A program made the translations under genes and the position numbers. 64,000 nt of DNA from Hormiphora californensis (lineage: Eukaryota > Ctenophora > Tentaculata > Cydippida > Pleurobrachiidae): the NCBI GenBank assembly GCA_020137815.1, contig CM035360.1:3726578-3790577 (forward strand), written 5' to 3'. A model generated the notes under the pieces. The model saw only the letters and a program-made list of their open reading frames with translations, was not told the origin of the DNA and ran no database searches. Below are positions 1 to 10,015 of the stretch, one piece after another (the first letter of the stretch is position 1; the number at the start of each line of letters is the position of its first letter).

Positions 1-56
1 ACTCCGCGCGCACCAATTAAATTGTTCGCGCGCGCGGAATTTTCTTTAAAATAAAA

Positions 57-682
57 TAAAGTCCGATTTTTAATAAGGAACCATAAAATAATAAAGTTCA
101 AGAGCACCCAAGAGCGTACCCGATCGAAGAGAGACCACACCTGAGAGCGCACCACACCCAAAAGAGACCACATCCAAGAGCGCACCACCTCCAGAAGACA
201 CCACTTCAAGAGCGCACCACATCAAAGAGAGCACCACGCGCAGAAGAGACCAGCGCGGCGTTGTATTTGCGCGTGCGGTCTCTTCTGCGCGTGGTGTCCC
301 CTGCGCGCGGTATCTTCTGGACGGGGAGCTCTCTTTGATGTGGTGCGCTCTTGGAGTGGTGTCTTTTGGAGGTGGTACGCTCTTGGATGGGGTGCGCTCT
401 TGAACTTTATTATGGTTCCTTATAATGTGAACGGGGGGCGCGCGAAAAACTTTCCCACGCACCGTGGGAAAGTTTTTTGCGTTTTGTTTCGATCATATCT
501 CTGGCTCCTGATAAGATAAAGACTTTATCTTGGTTGCATTGAAAAGGTCTTAAAATTATCTTTCCGATACTTCCGAGATCAAGTCTTAAGATTGTCAGGA
601 ACAGAATTTAGCACGCGCAAATGGAATTAAGTGGAATTAAGTGCGCGCCCCCCGTTCACATTATTAAAAATCGGACTTTAAA
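57..682. repeat. Nested inverted-repeat (foldback) element, GC-rich
   Basis: Three inverted repeats are nested here. The outer pair (about 57-76 and 660-680) shares a TAAAGTCCGATTTTTAATA-type end. A second pair (about 420-447 and 640-664) reads GTGAACGGGGGGCGCGCG and its complement. An inner hairpin (about 74-424) starts and ends with AAGGAACCATAA and its complement. Its arms carry CAAGAGCGCACC-like repeats. The open frames here are by-products of this repeat. No transposase is present, so it looks like a non-autonomous foldback element. Confidence 0.75.
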
Positions 683-880
683 ACTCAAAATCCGGCTTTT
701 CCGGATTTCAAAAAGGAAAATTGAAAAGCGCTGTCTTATCCCGCGCTTGAAAAGCGCTGCCTTATCCCGCGGGGGCCAGCAACGTTTGCCAAATCCCGCG
801 CTGCCTATCGGGGGACAGCAGCGTTTGCCAAGGTCTTTTTCAGATGATTTTATGATGTTCGCTTATTTTAATCAGCTGAT

Positions 881-3803
881 TTGTTTTCTAGGATGTTGCC
901 ACGGAAAATTGGCACTTCCCCGTCCCTTAAAGTAGCAGTTCAACGGAGTTTATCACAAAAGAAGCTCTACGTTGAGCTCGCAAAGACTGGTCTACGTCCA
1001 GAACTCCTTCCAAAAACATACCCATTTGAAGTAAGGGAAGCTTCTATTCCCCCGTTAACACCTGACAAAAGGAAAGATGATATTGATCAAAAAGTTCTAG
1101 AAGCACTTGTGAGGGCGGGCGAAAAGGCCAAGGCTAGGGGACAGCCTGTTCTACCAACGAAAGAGATTTGGGAACATAATGTCGGGAAAGGCCGGTCAAT
1201 ACTCGCCGAAACAAACAATGGAATGGACAAAATCCGACAAGCCGGACAAGGTCTAGCTGAACAATTTATCATGAAGTACCCAGAGTCTTTTAAAGTCAGA
1301 TTCTCGGACAACGTGTCTCGTTCTGTGGAGTGTACCTGGGTCCAAGGACTGTGTCGGGACCTCAAAATAGATCAGCTACACGAGGTCATGAGAGAGGTTC
1401 ACCATGGATCACGACAACTCACTAAGGCTGATTTTGAGGTGCTGATTAAGTTTTTTGGGAAGCACAACACTTGCGCTTTTTTGAATGAGTGGCCTGTGGT
1501 AGTGGACCATGTGAATGGGACTGCAAAATATCTCTGGGACAGCGAGGGAAAGATCAAGGAGAAATTTCATGGTGCCATAAAAAGCTCAAGGTAAGAACAA
1601 TAAGGACATTTTACATTAAGGGTACACCTGGCGTTTTTCATCATCGAGTGCCCAACCAAATGACTTCACCAGGGTTTAGGCCATACAAAATGGACCTCAA
1701 ATATGCAATTTTAGCCCTAAAGTCGAATTCATATTTTTGCTACAGCCTATTTTCAAAGTGGCGTTTTTTCAATTTTTGGTGGAATTTTTAACCTCAGGAC
1801 CACTTTTTTTGAGATAGAAACATTAAATTCTTGGAATTTGAAGAGAATATAAAGGTGAAATAAGCCCAAAGAAGGATTTTTGAAATGGAGCTTATTTCTG
1901 GCCATGAGAGCGGTTTACTTTTTTGCTTCTTTGACACGCTGGCTGAGAATGTTCCCATGCTTCATTAGAGATGAAAATCTGGAAATAGTTGCTCAAAACA
2001 ATTATCTATGTGGCCCAAAAATTTTGGAAGCTTTCCCGCCAAAGATGTGGTGTACAGAGCTTGTTTTGTGAAACCCATCTTTTTGAAAAAGAGGGAAATT
2101 CCCTGTATCTCAAAAACGGATGATCGTAGAGACCTGCGACCAAGCTTAATCGATTCAGAAGGTCCGATTTTGGGGGGGTCTTCTGAGAGACATTTTGCTC
2201 CTACTCCAACCGTTTTTGCTGTACTTGCAAAAACCAATTCTATGAAAAGGGGGAACAACTCTATTCCAGTAGCCTGCTTCGGGCTGATTTCCCCCTTACT
2301 TGCTGATACCTTTTTCGCAATTACAGCAAAAAACGGTTGGAGTAGGAGCAAAATGTCTCTCAGAAGACCCCCCCAAAATCGGACCTTCTGAATCGATTAA
2401 GCTTGGTCGCAGGTCTCTACGATCATCCGTTTTTGAGATACAGGGAATTTCCCTCTTTTTCAAAAAGATGGGTTTCACAAAACAAGCTCTGTACACCACA
2501 TCTTTGGCGGGAAACTTCCAAAATTTTTGGGCCACATAGATAATTGTTTTGAGCAACTATTTCCAGATTTTCATCTCTAATGAAGCATGGGAACATTCTC
2601 AGCCAGCGTGTCAAAGAAGCAAAAAAGTAAACCGCTCTCATGGCCAGAAATAAGCTCCATTTCAAAAATCCTTCTTTGGGCTTATTTACCTTTATATTTT
2701 CTTCAAATTCGTGAACAAATTGTTACATCCACCATCATTTTCGTGACATTTGACGAATCTCCTCAGTTACAAATATCTGCCCTCGGTTACACGCCGATAG
2801 AGCTCTCTTGTGGCCTACTGAAACAACCATATTGAATCTCCTCAGTTATGAAGAGTATCTAAAGCAAGCAGTAAAGTTGCCCTACTGCAAGTCCCTATTG
2901 AAAACGGTCGATGTTGAATGTCGTAATGTTGTTATTGCTAAACAGAAACTCATCGAAGAAACTGAGGACTTGGTTAGTTACTGTCGATCTTATATTAATT
3001 GGATGATTGTCAAATATTCTATCATATTTAGTTACGGGGAAGTTTTTTGCATCTCCCTGCATCCCAAACATCTCGATTTAACTCGTTGATAAATCTTCAG
3101 GCCCTGAGTACCGAAGAAAAGGAGAACTTCCTGGAGAAGATGGTGCTGGAAAAGTTCAAATCAGAAGCATGGGCAAACCCGGGACTAGGCGGGGACAAGC
3201 ATTTAAAGACCAGAACTGAGAAACTTGTAAAAGCAGGAGAAATGGATGTCCCCAAGTCTTTTTCAAGAGAAATTATACACAATGCAACTTTGCCGGGTGA
3301 AGGAAGCACTACGTTTGTCTCTGTTGCATCGAACCGATCTTACTGTTATTTGTTGTTAGAACAGATGATACGTGATGGATTGGAGCCTAGTGCAGAGGTG
3401 GGTGTTTTTATACATAGTTCCTGCCATGGTAACCTATTATAGAATGCAGACTGCGGAGGTAGGTGTTTCTTACATAGTTCCTGCCATGGTAACCTATTAT
3501 AGAATGCAGACTGCGGAGGTAGGTGTTTCTTACATGAAGTTACCATGGTAACCTTGTGCAGAGATACAGGTGCCTGTACAATGTATGACGGGTGTTATTG
3601 AGAAGATAATATTTTGAAAATACTTGTGAATTCCTCGAGCCACACCCATGTTGAAATTTCTGATTTTAGGCGTACAGTGCAGTGATACAGTCGTGTGTGA
3701 AGTTCTATAATCCGGACTTGGCGTGGGAGGTTTATGAGCTGATGAGATGTAATGATGTTTACCCTACCAAGGAGGCGTTATGTGATCTGTTGTACAGGTA
3801 GGT

Positions 3804-3902
<99 letters not shown>

Positions 3903-3905
3903 CCT

Positions 3906-3940
<35 letters not shown>

Positions 3941-3941
3941 A

Positions 3942-4005
<64 letters not shown>

Positions 4006-4594
4006 ATTACACACAACGCTGACCCAGAGGATTTTGTAAGCCCCAAGGTGCAGCAGAAACTAGTCCAACTTTTGGCCGATCTGAAAACGAATCCAGACAG
4101 TACTCTAACAGATGGTAAGTTGAATAAGCAAGCTAAGAACCTAGTATGATGCTCACTCCAACTCCAAGACGCGGATTTCAGTCTTCAGATGAGAATTATT
4201 ATTATTATTATTTGTTATTAGCATGAGAGCTGCTGACTTTGGAATTTAGCTTTATTCAGTGTGAGAGCATTTTTATGCCTATCTAAGTTGGTTCGTATTT
4301 TATGAGGCCCGTATTTTCATCAATTAAAGTCTATCTAATTCTATGGTGTGTTTAAATCCAGATTTTAATAGTGTGTGTCATAAGTAAGGAAGGCGTTATT
4401 ATTTAGGTATGCCGCTCTGACGCTGAGCAGTGTCAGTCAAAATTCAGTTTGCTGGCCCTGTTTTGCCTGGGCGGTATACAAAAACTTATATTATTATTAT
4501 TATTATTGTTACTAGCAAACCCGTTCGCCCTACGGGCGAATTTCGGTGAAATGGTAGGTGATTAGAGAACACTGAAATATGATCCCTCGCCTTT

Positions 4595-4638
<44 letters not shown>

Positions 4639-5766
4639 CCTTCTATGTATCTGATTTGACCCCTCAAGCACTTGTGATACGTGATACCTACGAATCACAT
4701 CGTCATACTGACGGATCACGTCGTCACATTGACGGATCACGTTGTCACATTGACGGATCACGTCGTCACATTGACGGATCACGTCGTCACACTGACGATA
4801 GCGTGTCACATAATAGTTAGATTAAGGGCCCCCATAAGAAATTCAAGCGGATAAACCTGCATTCACCAAGCGAATCGCTGCGCTAATTTGCAGGTGATTC
4901 ACCAGGTGTATTTGTTTCAGATATGTTCCTGTATTTGTTCTATGGTGTTCACCAGTCCCCAGAGAGGAATGCTGACACTCAATCTCCCGAGGACCTCCTC
5001 TCAGATCCCTCTACAATTGTGGCAGATGGTAAATATAATCACACGCCTCTTGAAGAAATCTACCATTCTAGTAAGAAGATATTCTGTTCTTTCTACAATC
5101 TAAATCGTATACTGCTGCTGTTTTTAGCGTGTGGTTGCCTAGTTTAGTACCTACGATGTGTTTAACATATGACTGAGGAGGTTTGTGCACTGGTATCATG
5201 TTGTTGTGAGTGGAAATATAATGTGGCCTCTATTTTTGCTGATGCATCTCAACTGTTTAGAGTAAAACTATCCAAAACAATTGTTTCCCAAATTCCCAAT
5301 ATTATTTTCACACCTTCCCTCTCAGTTCCAGAGAGTGTGGGGAAAGCTATCTCAAAGTACAACTATCAGATATTGTTTGATATGATCGCCCTACTCAAAG
5401 CTGGATCCTTCAAACTCAGGTTGGTTCTTTGTCACTCTGGCATTTTATGATTGTTCGCTCTTAGCTTGAATTCTTATCTTATGTATCTTACTCAGAGTCT
5501 GAATTTCACAAATTATCAGTATGAACTACTCTAATATTAGTGCTACAGTTGCAACAAGTGTCTAACAGCAAACTAACTACAGATTTTCAACTGCCTACAA
5601 GATGCTGGTGATGCATAATTTAACGGTGGGAGGGGGGTATAAGACCAAGTTTTCACGGGACTTCACTACTGCCATCTACAACTTGTCCGTTAAACATCCT
5701 ACAGCGTTTGAGAAGTTGGTGACTAAACATATTGAATCAACAACTAGATTGAATCCTGACTCTTGA
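881..5766 (+). CDS. PPR-like protein, probably mitochondrial, 8 exons
   Basis: Eight exons join in consistent phase: 881-1590, 2846-2972, 3101-3397, 3670-3797, 4005-4114, 4921-5028, 5326-5419 and 5583-5766. The product is about 585 residues. The N-terminus (MFSRMLPRKIG) is basic and hydroxylated like a mitochondrial presequence; the Met at 893 is an alternative start. Exons 3-4 read like pentatricopeptide helices (YCYLLLEQMIRDGLEPSAE, then AYSAVIQSCVKFYNPDLAW and WEVYELMRCNDVYPTKEAL). The family fit is by eye, and no specific orthologue is recognised; PTCD or mitoribosomal mS39-type proteins are loose candidates. Intron 1 holds a large foldback repeat, and intron 4 is almost entirely (CT)n running to the acceptor. 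The exon 3 donor is tandemly duplicated. A further open exon-like stretch lies just downstream, so the 3' end may have alternatives. Confidence 0.7.
1835..2725. repeat. Large foldback element in intron 1
   Basis: The two arms (about 1835-2230 and 2320-2725) are near-exact reverse complements around a spacer of about 90 bp. The same peptide (MKWSLFLAMRAVYFFASL...) therefore reads from + at 1880 and from - at 2665. No transposase is encoded. It lies wholly inside intron 1 of the PPR-like gene. Confidence 0.9.
3390..3536 (+). repeat. Tandem duplication of an exon 3 donor region
   Basis: About 66 bp, including GCAGAG|GTGGGTGTTT at the exon 3 donor, is repeated as GCGGAG|GTAGGTGTTT two more times. 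Each copy holds CCTGCCATGGTAACC. The first copy is the real donor by reading frame. Confidence 0.8.
3804..4003 (+). repeat. (CT)n microsatellite filling an intron
   Basis: This is almost pure CT for about 200 bp between the donor at 3798 and the acceptor ending at 4004, with a few CCT/CGC interruptions. It supplies the polypyrimidine tract of the acceptor. The Ser-Leu and Arg-Glu open frames here are artefacts. Confidence 0.95.
4590..4806. repeat. CT tract and 21-bp minisatellite in intron 5
   Basis: A (CT)n tract (4590-4640) is followed by about five copies of a 21-bp unit with core GGATCACGTCGTCACATTGAC (about 4690-4800). A related fragment recurs near 62,480-62,520. Both lie in the intron between 4115 and 4920. 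Confidence 0.8.
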
Positions 5767-5783
5767 TACTTGATAATTGATAG

Positions 5784-6017
5784 TTGATATTAGTGGACAT
5801 TGGACAGTCGTTCCACGGATGCTTGATAATAAACGGTTTAATCACCCTCAGCAGAAGTGTGGTAGACGAATGCATGCATCTAAATCCAATCACGACTTAT
5901 GACGTACAGCAAAAGAGGTTGAAGACACCCCAGGAGGATCTGAAACAGCTTATTAGCGGGTTTACTTTGTGGACTGTCAATCGTCCAAATTTGTGTATTT
6001 CAGAATTCTATCTTTGA
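5784..6017 (+). other. Possible alternative 3' exon of the PPR-like gene
   Basis: An acceptor-like CACCCTCAG near 5849 is followed by an open frame (SVVDECMHLNPITTYD..., ending ISEFYL-stop at 6017) that reads like protein. A phase-compatible but weak donor lies inside exon 8 (GGGG|GTATAAG near 5638). From 6018 to 6393 I see only AT-rich sequence. Confidence 0.3.
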
Positions 6018-6393
6018 GATTGAGTAGAGGGAAGGTTAAACAAAGACAACCCTTGGAAGGCGCTGACCTAAATTGAATTCTCAATTTTGTCAATCTCACA
6101 ATTTGAATTTTATCGTTATAATTGAAATCTTTTAATCTCAAACATTTAAAAGGCCCTTTAGAAATTCCAAGTTAACGACTCTCGAAATTTACTAACTTCA
6201 AATTGAATCGAAATATTCAAAGTTGAATGACAATTGACGAATTTTTGCCAAAGTTTCAACTCAGCCTTAATTTAAAGATGTGTAGACTACTGATTGCACA
6301 TTTAAAATCGTCCTTTTAGCTGTTTTCGGTCATAAGTGTGATTGGATTCTAGTCACCCAAACTGGCTAATGACATTTTGGCATGCATAGTGAA

Positions 6394-6669
6394 TTAAAAT
6401 ACCGGTTCAAGATGATTCAATGCACTCCTTCCGTGGGCACACCGCGTCAAAGTGTCCTGACTAATGGGCATCAAATTGTTGGGATATATTTCTTCAATGA
6501 TGATGTCAGATATAAGAAATGAATGATTCTCACCAGCCCCCTCCCAGAGACAGTGTTGGTAGTACGGAATCCCATGCCTTCCTAAATGTACTAAACCAAT
6601 AGCTGCAGGGAGGTGCCCCTCTACAACCCCGAGGAGTTCTATATTGCACACCGGGATAATATCAAACAT
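6394..6669 (-). other. Unidentified 91-codon ORF
   Basis: An open frame starts with ATG at 6669 and has protein-like composition (VCNIELLGVVEGHLPAAIG..., GRHGIPYYQHCLWEG). It is not AT-biased filler like its flanks. I recognise no family. It could be a small gene, an exon or a transposon relic. Confidence 0.25.
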
Positions 6670-6723
6670 ATGTGTGAGTATCTCGTACCGTTCAATGTTT
6701 ATACTGCCTTGATAATGAAATTA

Positions 6724-7094
6724 GGGGGGGGGGGGGTTCAACCCTAAAAGTTTCGAACGATACCCACTTTTTGGTAAATCGAAATTTTATTTTCGAAATT
6801 TTTCGAAATTTTTCGAAATTCATCACAATTCGAAATTTTATTCGTAAATCGAAATTTTTCGAAACTTTTCGAATCTTTTCGAATCTTTTCAAAATATTTC
6901 AAAATATTTCGAAATCCATGGCAATTCGAAATTTTTCGAATTTTTTCGAAAATTGTCGAAATTAATCGAAATGTTTCGAAATGTTTCGAAATGTTTCGAA
7001 ATTTGTTGACCTAAAAGTTTCGAAAAATTTCGATTGATACCCTGATTTTGGCAAATCGAAATTGAAATTTTTAGGTTGAACCCCCCCCCCCCCC
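6724..7094. mobile_element. Poly-G/poly-C flanked inverted-repeat element
   Basis: A run of G followed by GTTCAACCCTAAAA at the left mirrors TTTTTAGGTTGAA plus a C run at the right. The interior is a dense array of TTTCGAAATTTTTCGAAA motifs. A shorter relative lies near 30,590-30,685. It has no coding capacity. Confidence 0.75.
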
Positions 7095-7261
7095 AATTAC
7101 CCCTCGTCGCGAGCGTAATGGGGTGACTTCGACCTTCGTACCAAACATACTGCCCTTCTTACTTCTTAGGAGACTCTATTAATTAAAATAAACCCTCTCC
7201 ATAATCAGTAATCACCCCTGACCCTACTTTATCTACATCCCTGACCCCACAATAAACCCAA

Positions 7262-7475
7262 ATGCTCATCCCCACAGTAGAAGAGTTGAATTGGAATCCT
7301 ACTATTGATCCTGTGGTTGATGGGTTACTGGAGGTCCTTTCCTTACAACTCAAAACTACTGACCACGAGTTTGAGACGCTGGAGACTCTGATTGGTGCAC
7401 GGGAGATCAGCTGTGTTGATTTATACAACGAAATGATCAAACCGGTAAGTGGTGAGATTGTTACTTTAACTTTGT

Positions 7476-7560
<85 letters not shown>

Positions 7561-9538
7561 TGATAAAAAATATAATTCATTAAACTCGTTATAAACAACT
7601 TTATCATGTATTATTTCAGGTCACCTATACATTACCAATAGCCCGTGCCTCAAGATTCCTATTCGACTGTTATTCCTACATTCGTTTGCTGGACCCCACC
7701 CGGGTTGACAGGAGTTACCTCATTCAACAAATTGATTTCCTGATTAAAGGTAAGTAGCACTTGGTCACGAAGTCATCCCTGTTATTATTATTATTGCACC
7801 GTGAGCTATTATATCGCGGAGGAGTAATTTCATTACCAAAGGTAGCACGTAGATTTGTGTAAACACATGTTCAGAAATATTACGGATAACATTGCTGTAT
7901 AAAATGGGTACCATGTGTCTAAAGCCCCACATTATGTCCCATTTCTCTCACACAGAGGCGATATACCTGAACGACACATGTCTCTGGCCGGAACTCTCCC
8001 CCGATGTTAATGCTGTGAACTTCTCCACCACTGTGCGATATGGAAACCCCCAGTCAGGTGTGGGTCACCTGATGAGGATTGTTGAGTTTGCGATCCACCT
8101 ACTGGCAAAGTTCCTTAGTGGACAGTATTCACCACAGTTGGAGAAACCGACTGGCAAAGGGACAGTTGTAAGTTGGTGGCACCGGGCAAAGGGACAATTG
8201 TAAGCTATTATCGGGATATCCCCTTATCTCTCTCCCTCTCTCACACACTCCATATATACTATCTATCCCTCCCTATACTACATGTATCTATCCCTCAATA
8301 GCAAGTCGAGGTCCTACCACCGAAGCCGTTAACTCTAAATGAAGAGGACCGAGCACGGGTGATTGAAATTGCTACTGAGGCCATCGAATTGGTGATCAAA
8401 CTAAATTGTGAGTTTAAAACCGACGAAGTGTATTAGAATTAGGAACCGACCGAATCAGGAAATACTGGTCCCTGATTGGCTGATAACCAGTCACGTGACC
8501 TAAATACCGAGTTCTGATTGGTTGTTTACTTGTTTCGGTCGGTTCCTGATTAGAATCTATCGGATATCCCATACTTTCGAGATCCCAATTCCCATACTTT
8601 CTCTCTCTAATTGGGAGTATGGGATTCCGGAAGTATGGGTCTATGGTGATCACCGTGTATTGTAATTGAGATTTTAGACATCTTGTTATGTTCTAACCGG
8701 GGGCACGGTGCAGAGAGAGGGTAGAGCAAGGCAATGTATGTATGTAATATTGTAAAAACAAATTACTCCAGGTATTCCGACAATACACATGGCATCTCTC
8801 CTAATTACTAATCTACTGGAAAATGGGGATCCTGGTAGAGCGTGGCGAGTTGCCAACATGTACTACACATATCGTGAGTAAGGAGGGAGAGGGGACGTGG
8901 GGGTTTAGCCTTTAGGTCTCATGAAAACTCTCGGAGAGTTCAGATTTCCACTGTCTAGGAGTCAGGAGAGCCTGGATAGATAACTATATGAGGGGAGCCC
9001 CTTCATATACCATTTTCCTCCCTAGGTCTACCATTTGAAAATCTTACGGTTCTAAAGTACGTTAAACTAACACCAGATTGGACGGAATTCAGTAAGTCCC
9101 TGAATTAAAGAATACTGTTTGTAAGTTGACTATTTATTTTATTTACGGCCAGAATTTCTTCAAACAGTTCTTTGTAAATGGTACAATCGTCCCACAGGAA
9201 AAACGGAGTTGCATCATCTAGAAGAACCGCTGTTGAAGAGAGTCGATTCAGTGGTAGCAGAGACAGAGAAGAAGTTGGGGAAGTATGTTCTATTTTACCT
9301 AGCTAGACTGTGTTACAAATGTAAAGGAGGGTTAGAACATAACAAGTTCTATTTTCTATTTCCTAATTTCAATTGTTCATCTCTGTTTTAAATTAAATTC
9401 TGTGAATTCTTCAGGCCAATTGACGAAGTTATTGAACTATTAGGACAGCACGATGAAGCGTTCCTAGGCAATTACACTACAACGGCATACAGCAAAGCTC
9501 TCAACAGGGCAATGCAAACTTATGATATGGTCAATTAG
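7262..9538 (+). CDS. Unidentified multi-exon gene, weakly PPR-like
   Basis: Eight exons keep frame: 7262-7444, 7620-7749, 7956-8167, 8302-8407, 8772-8873, 9026-9091, 9198-9282 and 9415-9538, giving about 335 residues ending MQTYDMVN. The first exon can start at ATG 7262, but CATCCCCACAG just inside it is a good acceptor. The true start may therefore lie in an upstream exon I could not place. The exon 5 segment (TIHMASLLITNLLENGDPG, then RAWRVANMYY) resembles a helical-hairpin repeat. Cytoplasm versus mitochondrion cannot be judged. It follows the PPR-like gene on the same strand 1.5 kb away. A pure GA tract (7483-7558) sits in intron 1, and the exon 3 donor is tandemly duplicated (8153-8206). 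The exon structure is strong; the function is unknown. Confidence 0.65.
7478..7558. repeat. (GA)n microsatellite in intron
   Basis: About 75 bp of uninterrupted GA dinucleotide directly follows the splice donor at 7445. Confidence 0.95.
8441..8547. mobile_element. 107-bp MITE, copy 1
   Basis: The ends AGGAACCGACCGAA and TTCGGTCGGTTCCT are inverted repeats. The interior carries TGATTGGCTGATAACCAGTC and GTCACGTGACC. The same element recurs at 12257-12363, 48526-48639 and 62551-62657, with a damaged copy near 21,330-21,420. This copy lies in an intron. Confidence 0.9.
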
Positions 9539-10015
9539 GGGGAGCTGCACTCCATATATGGACATCACGTGACAGTTTCCATATATATATGGGCATCACC
9601 TGACTGGCATGAAACTGTGTTGAACAAAACAAAGTTGAACTGAGTTTTAGTAATTTATTGTCGGCGAGACAGAGATAGCGTTAACTTATTTACTTATAGT
9701 TTTATATGTGTGCGATTATTCACTACTATATCGCCTGAACTTTTTCATGCTTTTGCACAAGACCCAGTTTTACTTAACCCCTCTGGGACCCCTTTACTCT
9801 ATAATACCACCCCACCACTCTATAACAATACAGTTGTACTGAACCCCTCTGGGACCCCTTTACTCTATAATACCACCCCACCACTCTACAATACCACTTA
9901 CACTCTCTAATTTACTTTTCAAACTATAGCTGCTAGCTCCATGGCAGAATGATGTGGAAGCCGTGATTTTCCTGATTTTGCGCTGATCGTGACAGTTTCA
10001 CGACTGCTGGGTCGG
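9539..10015 (+). repeat. Intergenic spacer with a tandem duplication
   Basis: A unit of about 64 bp with core AACCCCTCTGGGACCCC is present twice (about 9776-9898). A short motif, ACTCCATATATGG followed by CATCACGTGA, occurs near 9548 and again near 10,088. No gene is seen in this gap between the two + strand genes. Confidence 0.7.

Noticed and set aside
70-462. 130-codon minus-strand frame
   Set aside because: It lies wholly inside a foldback repeat and has repeat composition (RAHHIKES, VVSFGCGAL) with no family resemblance.
4690-4800. CRISPR-like regular repeats
   Set aside because: This is a head-to-tail 21-bp minisatellite without unique spacers, in an animal intron.
881-9538. One single PPR gene from 881 to 9538
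   Set aside because: Exon 8 ends in a stop at 5764-5766, and no phase-compatible donor links it to the exon at 7,279.
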